Assembly (NCBI GenBank): GCA_910587995.1
Contig: CAJUNS010000001.1
Span: forward strand, 62,001 to 126,000
Direction: 5' to 3'
From: an uncultured Oscillospiraceae bacterium
Lineage (GTDB): Bacteria > Bacillota > Clostridia > Oscillospirales > Acutalibacteraceae
DNA length: 64,000 nucleotides
Made by a program: the position numbers and the translations under genes. The notes under the pieces were generated by a model. It did not search any database. It saw nothing but the letters and a program-made list of their open reading frames with translations, and had not been told where the DNA came from. Positions 1-8,072 of this stretch are shown one piece after another. Positions within the stretch are counted from its first letter, which is position 1. Each line of letters opens with the position of its first letter.

Positions 1-344
1 TCCAGCACCGCCAGAGTCATGCCCTCCACTCCCAGCTTGCCCTCTTTGGAGGGCTTGGCCTTCCGGCGCTCCTTGCCGGGCACGTCCGGGGTGTAGGCGT
101 GCTTTACCTGATTAGGCGGCAGGCTCTGGCTCAGGCGGCTGCGGATGAGAAACCCCGCCCCATCGCTGTCCGTAAAAATGACAACCCCCCGCTCTGCCGC
201 CAGCCTGCGGATCAGCTCCATTTTTTCCTGGTCGCGGAAGATTTGAAAACCGCCTGTCTCCACAATGATTCCTTCCACCAAACCGGAGAGCTTGGCCTTG
301 TCCGCCCGGCCCTCCACCACAATGGCCTCCCGAACCCGGATCAT
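1..344 (-). CDS. rnmV: Ribonuclease M5 (5S rRNA maturase), 3' end outside window
   Basis: RNase M5 cleaves the 5S rRNA precursor double helix in low-GC Gram-positives. The visible N-terminal ~115 residues form a Toprim fold: start MIRVREAIVVEG with the catalytic Glu in VVEGRADK, then FTDSDGAG with the metal-binding acidic pair, then the family hallmark KERRKAKPSKEGKLGVEGM. The ATG at 344 overlaps the holA stop codon (ATGA), so translation is probably coupled. The C-terminal part runs off the left edge. In Firmicutes rnmV usually lies next to ksgA; that neighbour cannot be seen here. Identification is firm; completeness is unknown. Confidence 0.9.
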   Translation of the reverse strand, partial: MIRVREAIVVEGRADKAKLSGLVEGIIVETGGFQIFRDQEKMELIRRLAAERGVVIFTDSDGAGFLIRSRLSQSLPPNQVKHAYTPDVPGKERRKAKPSKEGKLGVEGMTLAVL

Positions 345-1393
345 CCTCTTGCCTCCTGCCCGGCCAGCAGCAGGCGGGCCACCAGGCTGTCCAGCACCAG
401 CCTGGGCTCCAGCCGGGAGCCTTTTAGGGCCAGGTCCGCTTCCAGCAGCAGGTCCAGGTACCGGCTCAACAGGCTCATGGGCGTGCGCCCCACCGCCCGC
501 ATGGCTTTTTCCAGGCGGAAGCCCAGCCGCTTATACTCCGGCGCGTATTCGGCGGGAGCCATGCAGGTCAGCCCGCTTTCCAGGGCCGCCTTCACCCGGA
601 ACAGGTCCAAAAAGGAGTTGGCCATGGCCGCCAGAATGGCCACCGGCTCCTCGTTTTGATAAAAAAGCTGCTCCAGATGCTCATAGGTCTTTTCATAGTT
701 GCCCGCCACCAGGGCGTTGGTCATCAAAAACACGGTGATCTCTGTGGTTTTCGGGGTCAGTTCCTCCACGGCCTGTACGGTAATCTCCCGCTGGCCCTGG
801 GCCAGGGTGTAGGCGCAGAGCTTCTCCACCTCTCCCAACAGGGCGGTCAGGCTGGTCCCCGCATACTCCACCAGCCGCCCGGCGGCAGGCCCCCCCAACC
901 GGCAGCCCTGCTTCTCCGCCTCTTTGGCCAGATAGCGTTTCAGCTCCCCGGGCTCACGGCGTTTAAATTCCACCACGGACCCTTTTTTCTCGCAGCGTTC
1001 CGCCAATTTTTTCCACTTGGCGGCTTTCCGGTCAAAGTCCAGGGTGGGGTACCACAGCACCAGCGCGGTGGTTTCCGGCAGATCGTCCACCAAAGCGCAC
1101 AGGCGGTCCAGCTCCTCTTGGGATTTCTCCGCCGGATTCCAGTCAGCCACGGCCACACATTTTTGCTCCGCGAAAAAAGGCAGGGCCACCGCCGCGTCCA
1201 CAATACGGGCCGCTTCGGCCAGTCCGGGGAATTCATTGCGGTTGAACTCCGGGAAATTTTCGCCCCCCGCCCGCTCAATCAGCTTCCGCGCGGCCCGCTT
1301 GAGCAGCAGTTTTTCCTCGCCGCACAACAGGTAGACCCCCGGCGCGGGAGCCGCCAGAATCTGTTTCAGTTGCTGCTCGGAGATGATGGGCAT
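341..1393 (-). CDS. holA: DNA polymerase III subunit delta
   Basis: The delta subunit opens the beta sliding clamp within the clamp loader. The 350-residue product has the family layout: an N-terminal nucleotide-binding-like region (YLLCGEEKLLLKRAARKLI), a middle region with LYPTLDFDRKAAKW-like sequence, and an all-alpha C-terminal collar region. Length is normal for the family. An upstream start at 1507 is open but would run into iscU. The ATG at 1393 is preceded by AAGGAG at good spacing, so I chose it. It follows iscU by about 50 bases and overlaps rnmV, which makes it part of the Fe-S operon transcription unit with no visible terminator between them. Confidence 0.92.
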   Translation of the reverse strand: MPIISEQQLKQILAAPAPGVYLLCGEEKLLLKRAARKLIERAGGENFPEFNRNEFPGLAEAARIVDAAVALPFFAEQKCVAVADWNPAEKSQEELDRLCALVDDLPETTALVLWYPTLDFDRKAAKWKKLAERCEKKGSVVEFKRREPGELKRYLAKEAEKQGCRLGGPAAGRLVEYAGTSLTALLGEVEKLCAYTLAQGQREITVQAVEELTPKTTEITVFLMTNALVAGNYEKTYEHLEQLFYQNEEPVAILAAMANSFLDLFRVKAALESGLTCMAPAEYAPEYKRLGFRLEKAMRAVGRTPMSLLSRYLDLLLEADLALKGSRLEPRLVLDSLVARLLLAGQEARG

Positions 1394-1445
1394 AACGGAG
1401 ACTCCTTCCGGAAGATTTTGGGGCTGGGGGGCGGGCCGCCGGGGG

Positions 1446-1877
1446 TTAGACGGAGCACCCGCACTCCTCGCACTCAGGGATCTGCCCCACAATGGGCTCG
1501 GGGTCAATCCCTATGCGCTTGTAGTAGTCCGACACAGCGGCCTTAATGGCCTGTTCCGCCAGCACCGAGCAGTGCACCTTCACCGGCGGCAGGCCGTCCA
1601 GGGCCTCCATCACCGCCTTGTTGGTCAGCTTCAGGGCCTCGCCGATGGACTTGCCCTTAATCAGCTCCGTAGCCATGCTGCTGGTGGCAATGGCCGCGCC
1701 GCAGCCAAAGGTCATAAAGGAAACGTCCGTAATCACGTCCCCCTCCACCTTGATGTACATGCGCATAATGTCTCCGCACTTGGGGTTGCCCACCTCGCCT
1801 ACGCCGCTATAGTCCTCCATTTCTCCCACATTGCGGGGGTTTGCGAAATGGTCCATCACTTTTTCACTGTATGCCAT
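1446..1877 (-). CDS. iscU: Fe-S cluster assembly scaffold IscU/NifU
   Basis: Scaffold on which [2Fe-2S] clusters are built with sulfur from the cysteine desulfurase encoded upstream. The 143-residue product has the three conserved cluster ligands Cys34 (NPKCGD, with Asp36), Cys59 (TFGCGAAIA) and Cys103 (VHCSVLAEQA). It also has a short C-terminal tail with three more Cys (136, 139, 141 in PECEECGCSV), common in Clostridia NifU-like proteins. The ATG at 1877 sits behind an AGAGAGGA ribosome site; the further upstream start is not supported. The order iscS, micro-ORF, iscU, holA on one strand suggests a single transcript from the promoter near 3380. Confidence 0.93.
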   Translation of the reverse strand: MAYSEKVMDHFANPRNVGEMEDYSGVGEVGNPKCGDIMRMYIKVEGDVITDVSFMTFGCGAAIATSSMATELIKGKSIGEALKLTNKAVMEALDGLPPVKVHCSVLAEQAIKAAVSDYYKRIGIDPEPIVGQIPECEECGCSV

Positions 1878-1935
1878 ACTAATTCCGTCCTCTCTATTTG
1901 GTGTTTTGCAGGATTTCGACATTTTTTGCTGTCCG

Positions 1936-2079
1936 CTATTTCCGTTTATACTCCAGGCAGCCCTGCACCAGCAGGTTGATCACAAAGGTGGGAATGCTGA
2001 GAAGCAGAGACAGCCCCAGCACCCGGCGGATCCGCTTGGCCAAAGCGGTCCGGTCTTTTTCCTTACATATAGGAGTCAT
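1936..2079 (-). CDS. 47-residue membrane micro-protein between iscS and iscU
   Basis: A short reading frame not recognised as any named family. It starts at ATG 2079 inside the last codons of iscS (17-base overlap), behind the ribosome site AAAGGTGA, and stops with TAG at 1936. The product begins [19 protein letters not shown], a positively charged amphipathic head. One hydrophobic span of about 20 residues follows ([19 protein letters not shown]), then a Cys-containing polar tail QGCLEYKRK. This layout predicts a single-pass protein with a cytoplasmic basic N-terminus. Overlap, ribosome site and plausible topology support translation; conservation has not been tested. It could serve as a membrane anchor or regulator for the Fe-S machinery, which is only inference. 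Confidence 0.6.
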   Translation of the reverse strand: MTPICKEKDRTALAKRIRRVLGLSLLLSIPTFVINLLVQGCLEYKRK

Positions 2080-3274
2080 AATTCACCTTTCCCTGCTGGA
2101 TGGCATCCCACAGGGGAGACATTTTCCGCAGCCGCTCAATGATTTGAGGCAGAACCTCTAAAATATAGTCAACATCCTCCATGGTGTTGTAGTCGCCAAA
2201 GGAGATGCGCAGGGACCCATGGGCCACCTCATGGGGCAGGCCGATGGCCAGCAGCACATGGCTGGGGTCCAAAGAGCCGCTGGTGCAGGCCGAGCCGGAG
2301 GAAGCGCTGATCCCATACATATCCAAAAGCAGCAGCAGGGACTCTCCCTCCACCCCCTGGAAGCAGAAGCTCACATTGCCGGGCAGGCGCCGCTCCCGGC
2401 TGCCGTTCAGGCGGCTGCGCTCAATCTTCAGCAGACCGTCAATCAGCTTCTCCCGCATGGCGGTCAGTTGGGCGGCGCGGCGGTCCATGGTGTCCACCGC
2501 CCGCTTTATGGCCGTGGCCAGACCCACAATCTGGGCCACGTTTTCCGTTCCGGCCCGGCGGCCCCGCTCCTGGGCCCCACCGTCCAGAAAATTGTCGATG
2601 AACACCCCCGCCCGGACATACAGGGCCCCTACGCCCTTGGGCGCGTGGAGCTTATGGCCGCTTAAGGAGAGCATGTCGATGTGCTGGGCCTTTACGTCAA
2701 TGGGCACATTGCCCACCGCCTGGACCGCGTCTGTGTGGAACAGCACCCCGTGCTTCTGGCAGGCCGCGCCAATCTCCGGAATGGGCTGAATGGTGCCAAT
2801 CTCGTTGTTGGCGTACATAATGGTAACCAGGGCGGTCTTCTCGGTGATGGCGGCTTCCAGCTCCTCCACCCGCACCAGACCGTCCTCGTGCACCGGCAGG
2901 TAGGTTACCGTGAAGCCCTCTTTCTCCAGGGCCTGGCAGGTGTGCAGCACCGCGTGGTGCTCAAAAGCGGAGGTGATGACGTGGTTTTTGCCGTGCTTTC
3001 TCATTTGGGCCCGGGCCGCGCCCTTAATGGCCCAGTTGTCGCTTTCGCTGCCGCAGCTGGTAAAGTAGATCTCGTTGGGCTTAGCGCCCAAACAGGCGGC
3101 CACCGCGGCCCGGGCCTCTTCCAAGGGGGCCTTGGCCCGCTGGCCCAGCTCATACAGGCTGGAAGGGTTGCCATACACTTCTTTATAATAAGGAAGCATG
3201 GCTTCCAGCACCTCTTCCGATACCGCTGTGGTGGCGGCATTGTCCACATAGACGTTTCGTTTGGCGTTCTCCAT
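2063..3274 (-). CDS. iscS: Cysteine desulfurase (NifS/IscS type)
   Basis: PLP-dependent enzyme that converts cysteine to alanine and hands persulfide sulfur to IscU and other acceptors. The 403-residue product carries the class V aminotransferase signature: N-terminal [12 protein letters not shown]107-108 stacking on PLP, the PLP lysine 208 in [13 protein letters not shown], and the active-site loop SSGSACTSG with catalytic Cys330. The ATG at 3274 follows AAAGGAAG. A longer open frame up to 3442 crosses the promoter and is rejected. First gene of the Fe-S operon; its 3' end overlaps the micro-ORF. No iscR is present in the window. Confidence 0.95.
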   Translation of the reverse strand: MENAKRNVYVDNAATTAVSEEVLEAMLPYYKEVYGNPSSLYELGQRAKAPLEEARAAVAACLGAKPNEIYFTSCGSESDNWAIKGAARAQMRKHGKNHVITSAFEHHAVLHTCQALEKEGFTVTYLPVHEDGLVRVEELEAAITEKTALVTIMYANNEIGTIQPIPEIGAACQKHGVLFHTDAVQAVGNVPIDVKAQHIDMLSLSGHKLHAPKGVGALYVRAGVFIDNFLDGGAQERGRRAGTENVAQIVGLATAIKRAVDTMDRRAAQLTAMREKLIDGLLKIERSRLNGSRERRLPGNVSFCFQGVEGESLLLLLDMYGISASSGSACTSGSLDPSHVLLAIGLPHEVAHGSLRISFGDYNTMEDVDYILEVLPQIIERLRKMSPLWDAIQQGKVNYDSYM

Positions 3275-3367
3275 ATTTTCAAGACTTCCTTTCGTCTTTT
3301 CGCTGCTTCGTATATAAAATACAGTTTCAAGCCGCGCTGCCTTCCGGTAGCGTTCCCCGGCAAGATT

Positions 3368-3397
3368 AATATATACCAATTTAGTATACTTTGTCAA
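3368..3397 (-). promoter_or_regulatory. iscS promoter with Rrf2/IscR-like operator
   Basis: On the minus strand a consensus -35 TTGACA (3392-3397) is followed after 18 bases by TATATT (3368-3373). Between them lies the near-palindrome ATACCAATTTAGTAT (3373-3387), with seven-base half sites differing at one position. This location would let a repressor block RNA polymerase. IscR-type Rrf2 regulators bind ATAC/GTAT-edged palindromes of this kind, so Fe-S or cysteine-responsive control of the iscS operon is a reasonable inference. The leader to the iscS ATG is about 90 bases. Confidence 0.75.
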
Positions 3398-3584
3398 GTC
3401 CCCTGGGCCAGATAAGTGGAATTTTTTCGTTTTTATAAGCATAAACCCAAAAGCGGCACCCTACACTACAAACAAACGGGCGGCGCGAGGCTGCGTTTCC
3501 GGCGGCGGGGCCCAGCCCAAACCTGGCGGGCGCTTTGAGAGGCCCCCGCGCTCTGCCCGGCCTGGGAGCGTCCCTGCCAAGGGA

Positions 3585-3665
3585 GTGTCCGTTTCGGAGA
3601 GCTTTTCGTGTTCCCCCGCCCTACGCGCGGGGGAACACGGATGATTATCTCTGTGGTTGGGACAC
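3585..3665 (-). repeat. 81-bp palindromic dispersed repeat, copy 1
   Basis: One of five copies in the window, here inverted. Ends are the six-base inverted repeat GTGTCC/GGACAC. The core is a long hairpin built from GTGTTCCCCCGC and its complement around a CTAC-type loop. The arms between core and ends are conserved: CAACCACAGAGATAATCAT on one side and AAAGCTCTCCGAAACG on the other. It lies between the divergent iscS and RNase J promoters and contains no plausible gene; translations across it are artefacts. Confidence 0.85.
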
Positions 3666-3685
3666 TTCCCCCCGCCAAATGATGG

Positions 3686-3714
3686 TTGACAGATGAACTG
3701 TGAAATAGTAGAAT
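3686..3714 (+). promoter_or_regulatory. RNase J gene promoter
   Basis: TTGACA (3686-3691), a 17-base spacer and TAGAAT (3709-3714) form a near-consensus vegetative promoter reading right. The expected start near 3721 leaves an unusually long leader of about 140 bases before the GTG start at 3864. Confidence 0.8.
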
Positions 3715-3740
3715 ATAAGGTAATACCCTATTGGCTAAAC

Positions 3741-3837
3741 GCGGCAGACCGCCGCTTTTGTATTTATATTTTATTCCAAACTACTCCGGAACACAGCGCC
3801 GGCATCCGTGGGCTTGCAGGCCCGATGCGGCCGCTGT
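3741..3837 (+). promoter_or_regulatory. Structured 5' leader of the RNase J mRNA
   Basis: The leader has two foldable segments. A small hairpin GCGGC-AGACC-GCCGC at 3741-3755 is followed by TTTT and resembles a weak attenuator. A larger imperfect hairpin spans 3793-3837, pairing ACAGCG with CGCTGT, GCATC with GATGC, and GGGC with GCCC at the tip. It ends 13 bases before the AGGAGGA ribosome site. Position suggests control of transcript stability or translation of rnj, possibly autoregulation. No known riboswitch class was recognised. Confidence 0.45.
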
Positions 3838-3863
3838 CCGGCTATCTTTAAGGAGGAAGATCC

Positions 3864-5831
3864 GTGTCAGGCAACGAAAAAAAGAATAGCAGGCCCCGCC
3901 GTCAGGCAGGCAAGGAAACTAGGCCCCAGGACCAGGCCTTGACCAATACGGCGGAAACCCCAAAAATCGGGAAAATCGCCGGGCCAAAGGCCGTGGAGAA
4001 ACAGCCCGCTTCCCAGCGCAGGTCCCGCAAGCAGGCCCCCAGAAAGCCCAAGCGGCAAACGCTGGGTTCGGCCCCCATCGCGGCCGCCCAGCAGGCGGCG
4101 GTTCAGGCGGGCCGGGCCGAAACGCCGCCCCCCGCCCCCCGCCGGGGCAGGGGCAGGCCCCGCAAAACCCAAAAGCCCTCCATTCGGGCTTACTTTTTGG
4201 GCGGGCTCAACGAGATTGGGAAAAACTTTACCCTCTATGAGTGCCAGGATGACATGATCATTGTGGACTGCGGCCTGGCCTTTCCGGACGAGGACATGCC
4301 CGGCGTGGACCTGGTGATTCCGGACTTTAGCTTTGTGGAGAAAAACCGGTCCAAAATCAAGGGCGCGGTCATCACCCACGGCCATGAGGACCACATTGGC
4401 GCGGTGCCCTATCTGTTGAAAAAGCTGAACATTCCCGTGTATGGCACGGCCCTGACCATCGGCCTGATTGAAAGCAAGCTGAAGGAGCACGGCCTCACCG
4501 GCTCCGCCCGGCTTCAAGTAACGCCACCCGGCTCCCGGGTCCGCCTGGGCTGCATGGAGGTGGAGCTCATTCATGTAAACCACTCCATCGCCGACTCGGT
4601 GGCCCTGGCCATCCACAGCCCGGCCGGCGTGCTGGTGCACACCGGTGACTTTAAGGTGGACTTTTCTCCCGCCGAAGGGGAGATCATCGACCTGACCCGC
4701 TTTGCCGAGCTAGGCCAGCAGGGGGTGCTGGCCCTGCTGGCGGACTCCACCAACGCGGAGCGCCCCGGCTACACCAAAACCGAGCAGAGCGTCAACGACT
4801 CCCTGGACTCGCTTTTTATGCGGGCGGAGGGCAAGCGCATTATTGTGGCTACCTTCGCCTCTTCCATCAGCCGGGTGCAGATGATCATCAACTGCGCTGT
4901 GAAATACGGCCGCAAGGTGGCCCTCTCGGGCCGCAGCATGGTAAACGTGATGGGCATTGCCAGCGAGCTGGGCTACCTAAACGTGCCTGACGGGGTGCTC
5001 ATCGACCTGAGCCTCATCAACCGGTATGAGCCCGGCCAGCTGGTGCTCATCACCACCGGCAGCCAGGGCGAGCCCATGTCCGCCCTGACCCGCATGGCCT
5101 TTTCGGACCACCGGCAGGTGGCCATTGGCCCTGGGGACTTTATCATTCTCTCTGCCCGGCCCATTCCCGGCAATGAAAAAACCGTGGGGGCCGTGGTTGA
5201 CGAGCTGCTTAAGCAAGGCTGCACGGTCATTTATGAATCCATGTATGAGGTGCATGTCTCCGGCCATGCCTGCCAGGAGGAGCTCAAGCTCATCCACGGG
5301 CTGACCAAACCCAAGTTTTTCATCCCGGTCCATGGGGAGCAGAAGCACCTGCAAAAGCACGCGGGGCTGGCCATGTCCATGGGCATGGCCCGGGAGAACA
5401 TCTTCATTGGGAATATCGGCAATGTGCTGGAAATCCACGAAGACGGCATGAAGCAGCTGGGCGACGTGCCCGCTGGCAGCGTAATGGTGGATGGTTTGGG
5501 CGTGGGCGATGTGGGCAGCATTGTGCTGCGGGACCGCAAGCATCTGGCGGAGGACGGCCTGATTGTGGCCGTGTGCTCCATTGACTCCCACTCCGGCCAT
5601 GTGGTGGCCGGGCCGGACATTGTTTCCCGGGGTTTTGTGTATGTGCGGGAGTCCGAGGCACTGATGGTGGAGGCCAAAAAGCTGGTGCGCAACACGCTGG
5701 AGGACTGCGCCAGCCGCCGGGTGCGGGACTGGAGCGGCATGAAGCAGAGCGTAAAGGACGAGCTCTCCCGGTTTCTTTACCGCAAAACCCAGCGCAATCC
5801 TATGATCCTGCCGGTCATTATGGAGGTCTAG
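3864..5831 (+). CDS. rnj: Ribonuclease J with basic N-terminal extension
   Basis: 5'-3' exonuclease and endonuclease central to mRNA decay and rRNA processing in Firmicutes. The 655-residue product has a beta-lactamase/beta-CASP catalytic core starting near residue 107 (IRAYFLGGLNEIGKN), with the metal motif HGHEDH at residues 172-177. Further conserved motifs include VHTGDFKVD, ADSTNAE and the distal PVHGEQKHL histidine loop. The first ~105 residues are an Arg/Lys/Pro/Ala-rich, probably disordered extension ending in an AT-hook-like RRGRGRPRK. That extension is longer than in Bacillus RNase J1. GTG start behind AGGAGGAAGA. The next gene, gdpP, follows after a hairpin element. Confidence 0.95.
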   Translation: MSGNEKKNSRPRRQAGKETRPQDQALTNTAETPKIGKIAGPKAVEKQPASQRRSRKQAPRKPKRQTLGSAPIAAAQQAAVQAGRAETPPPAPRRGRGRPRKTQKPSIRAYFLGGLNEIGKNFTLYECQDDMIIVDCGLAFPDEDMPGVDLVIPDFSFVEKNRSKIKGAVITHGHEDHIGAVPYLLKKLNIPVYGTALTIGLIESKLKEHGLTGSARLQVTPPGSRVRLGCMEVELIHVNHSIADSVALAIHSPAGVLVHTGDFKVDFSPAEGEIIDLTRFAELGQQGVLALLADSTNAERPGYTKTEQSVNDSLDSLFMRAEGKRIIVATFASSISRVQMIINCAVKYGRKVALSGRSMVNVMGIASELGYLNVPDGVLIDLSLINRYEPGQLVLITTGSQGEPMSALTRMAFSDHRQVAIGPGDFIILSARPIPGNEKTVGAVVDELLKQGCTVIYESMYEVHVSGHACQEELKLIHGLTKPKFFIPVHGEQKHLQKHAGLAMSMGMARENIFIGNIGNVLEIHEDGMKQLGDVPAGSVMVDGLGVGDVGSIVLRDRKHLAEDGLIVAVCSIDSHSGHVVAGPDIVSRGFVYVRESEALMVEAKKLVRNTLEDCASRRVRDWSGMKQSVKDELSRFLYRKTQRNPMILPVIMEV

Positions 5832-5905
5832 GGGGCTTTTCCCGCCTCTGAGCACACAGCCCGCGCCTACCACTGCCCGCCGCAACGTAAAAGTTTTTGA
5901 AAGTC

Positions 5906-5937
5906 CTTAGAAAACTTTTTTCAAAAAGTTTTCTAAG
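5906..5937. repeat. 15-2-15 perfect hairpin downstream of rnj
   Basis: CTTAGAAAACTTTTT, a two-base loop TC, and the exact 15-base complement. The flank holds GTTTTTGAAAGTC on the left and AAGCCGCCGGAGGC on the right. The same architecture (15-base stem with CTTA.G ends, two-base loop, CTCAAAGACTTTT-like flank) occurs in tandem at 28063-28588, and a decayed relative appears near 44930. It may end rnj transcription in either direction, although gdpP lies just downstream. Confidence 0.75.
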
Positions 5938-5977
5938 CCGCCGGAGGCAACCGAAGGCAAGAGGAGATGAGAGTACA

Positions 5978-7951
5978 TTGAGGAGGAAAAAAGTTTGGGT
6001 CACATCGCCGCTGATGTATTTGATGGCGGCGGCTATGGTGGCTATGGCCATTGCCAGCTATCCCTACAGCCGGATCCTGTTCGCCGTGGAGCTGACCGCC
6101 GCTGGGCTCTGCTCGCTGGCCACAGTGGTCTCCGGGCTGATCTACCGCCAGAATGTGGCCTCTACCGTGCGGGCGGCCGGAAAGGTGCTGGCCGCCGGGG
6201 AAGAAGAAGCCCTGCAGGAATTCGCCATGCCTGTGGCCGTGGTGGCCCCGGCCGGGGACCTGGTGTGGACCAACCGCGCCTTTGCCGAGTCCCTAGGCAA
6301 GGGCAGGCCCTGCCTGGGGGAAAATGTACTCAAATACATCTACCCCAAAACCTTCCGCCAAGTGCTGGAGGAACGGGGGGCTTCGGTGTCCCATGGAGGC
6401 CGGGAATATACCGTATATGGCGCTTGGGCCCAGCGGGGGCACATCTTGTACTTTGTGGATGACACCTACTTTAAAAATGTGGACAAAGAGTTTCGGGAGC
6501 GCCGCCCGGTGGTGTGCCTGGCCGTGTTCGACAACCGGGAGGAAATGGCCCGGGACAGCCTGGGAGGCGAGGAATCCCGGGTGACCGCCGAGGTGGAAGC
6601 CGCCCTGCGGGGCTGGGTTGTGGATGAGCTCAAGGGATTCATCCGCAAAATGTCCAACGGGCGCTATCTGTTCATCACCGACGACGCCCACATTGAAGAG
6701 GCCAAACAGAAGCGCTTTCGGGTGCTGGACCAAGTGCGGCAGGTGAAAAACAGCCGCAACCACATGAGCGCCACGGTATCCATTGGCGTGGGCCGGGGGG
6801 CCCGCACCATTGCGGAAAGCGAGCGCTGGGCCCGCCAGGCCATAGACATGGCCCTGGGCCGGGGCGGCGACCAGGTGGCCGTAAAGCAGGGAGGGGATAC
6901 ATACGAATTCTTCGGTGGACTCTCCAAAGGGGTGGAAAAGCGGGACAAGGTGCGCACACGGGTCATTGCCGCCACCCTCACCGACCATGTAAAGGCCAGC
7001 GACCGGGTGTTTATTATGGGCCACACCAACTCCGACCTGGACAGCGTGGGCTCCGCCGTGGGCATGTGGGCGGCCATCTATAAGGGCCTGGAAAAGCAAG
7101 CCAACATTGTCATAAACCGCGGCTCCACCCTGGCCGGCTCCCTGGTGGACATGGTGGACGAGGCCTACCCGGACGAGGACCTGTTCATCAGCCCTATGGA
7201 GGCCTTGCAGGCCGCTACAGAGCGCTCCCTGCTCATTGTGGTGGACACCCACTCGGTGAACTATGTGGAGAGCCGGGAGCTGCTGTCCCACATTTCCCGG
7301 GTGGTGGTCATCGACCACCATAGAATGATGGTCACCCACATTAAAAACGCGTTGATCTTTTACCACGAGCCTTACGCCAGCTCGGCCTCCGAGATGGTGG
7401 CGGAGCTGGCCCAGTACATCAAATCCTCGGCCATTGACAGCGTGGACGCCCAGGCGCTGCTGGCGGGCATTATGCTGGACACCAAAAACTTTGTGCTGAA
7501 AACCGGCGTGCGCACCTTCGAGGCCTCCGCCTACCTGCGCCGCTGGGGCGCGGACACGGTCTCGGTCAAAAAGCTTTTCGCCAACACCTTGGAGAGCTAC
7601 AAGCGCCGGTCCCAGCTGGTCTCTGGGGCGGAAATCTACAAGGGCTGCGCCATTGCCACCTCCAGCTGGGAGTTTGAAGACATGCGGGTGGCCGCTGCCC
7701 AGGCCGCCGACGAGCTGCTGTCCATCCAGGGGGTGCTGGCCTCCTTTGTGCTGTATAAAACCGGCGTGGACGTGAGCATCTCCGGCCGGAGCCTGGGGGA
7801 TGTGAACGTGCAGGTCATCTTGGAGGAATTTGGCGGAGGCGGGCACCTGACCATGGCAGGGGCCCAAATTAAAAACATCACCATTGGCGAGGCCCGGCGG
7901 GCTTTGATCCGGGCCCTGGACAACAAGCTGGAAGAGACAAAAAGCAATTAA
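5978..7951 (+). CDS. gdpP: Cyclic-di-AMP phosphodiesterase GdpP (YybT)
   Basis: Hydrolyses the osmotic/cell-wall second messenger c-di-AMP. Layout: two transmembrane spans in the first ~50 residues (LMYLMAAAMVAMAIASY and a second), a degenerate PAS region, a degenerate GGDEF domain (about 145-280), then DHH and DHHA1 domains. Catalytic motifs: MGHTNSDLDSVGSAVG near 347, D446-H447-H448 in VVIDHHRM, and GGGGHLTMAGA with His623. I chose TTG 5978 (AGAGGAG upstream), giving 657 residues, the usual size. The longer open frame from ATG 5897 would translate the hairpin repeat and is unlikely. The gdpP, rplI, dnaB order is classical for Firmicutes. Confidence 0.92.
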   Translation: MRRKKVWVTSPLMYLMAAAMVAMAIASYPYSRILFAVELTAAGLCSLATVVSGLIYRQNVASTVRAAGKVLAAGEEEALQEFAMPVAVVAPAGDLVWTNRAFAESLGKGRPCLGENVLKYIYPKTFRQVLEERGASVSHGGREYTVYGAWAQRGHILYFVDDTYFKNVDKEFRERRPVVCLAVFDNREEMARDSLGGEESRVTAEVEAALRGWVVDELKGFIRKMSNGRYLFITDDAHIEEAKQKRFRVLDQVRQVKNSRNHMSATVSIGVGRGARTIAESERWARQAIDMALGRGGDQVAVKQGGDTYEFFGGLSKGVEKRDKVRTRVIAATLTDHVKASDRVFIMGHTNSDLDSVGSAVGMWAAIYKGLEKQANIVINRGSTLAGSLVDMVDEAYPDEDLFISPMEALQAATERSLLIVVDTHSVNYVESRELLSHISRVVVIDHHRMMVTHIKNALIFYHEPYASSASEMVAELAQYIKSSAIDSVDAQALLAGIMLDTKNFVLKTGVRTFEASAYLRRWGADTVSVKKLFANTLESYKRRSQLVSGAEIYKGCAIATSSWEFEDMRVAAAQAADELLSIQGVLASFVLYKTGVDVSISGRSLGDVNVQVILEEFGGGGHLTMAGAQIKNITIGEARRALIRALDNKLEETKSN

Positions 7952-7966
7952 CGCCACGCAAGGGGT

Positions 7967-8047
7967 GTGTCCCAACCACAGAGATAATCATTCGTGTTCC
8001 CCCGCCTTACGGGCGGGGGAACACGGAAAGCTCTCCGAAACGGACAC
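7967..8047 (+). repeat. 81-bp palindromic dispersed repeat, copy 2
   Basis: Forward copy with intact GTGTCC and GGACAC ends and the core hairpin GTGTTCCCCCGCC/GGCGGGGGAACAC around a TTACG loop. It fills most of the gap between gdpP and the phosphorylase gene and ends 25 bases before the latter's start, so it lies in its leader. Confidence 0.85.
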
Positions 8048-8072
8048 TCCCCACACAAGGAGGGAAATCGTC

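Noticed and set aside
3466-3678. Small protein genes over the 81-bp repeats, also near 7965, 31752, 42317 and 55942
   Set aside because: The same peptide (PTTEIII, SKSSPKR and similar) appears wherever the repeat lies and in any frame of it; it follows from the repeat sequence and lacks ribosome sites.
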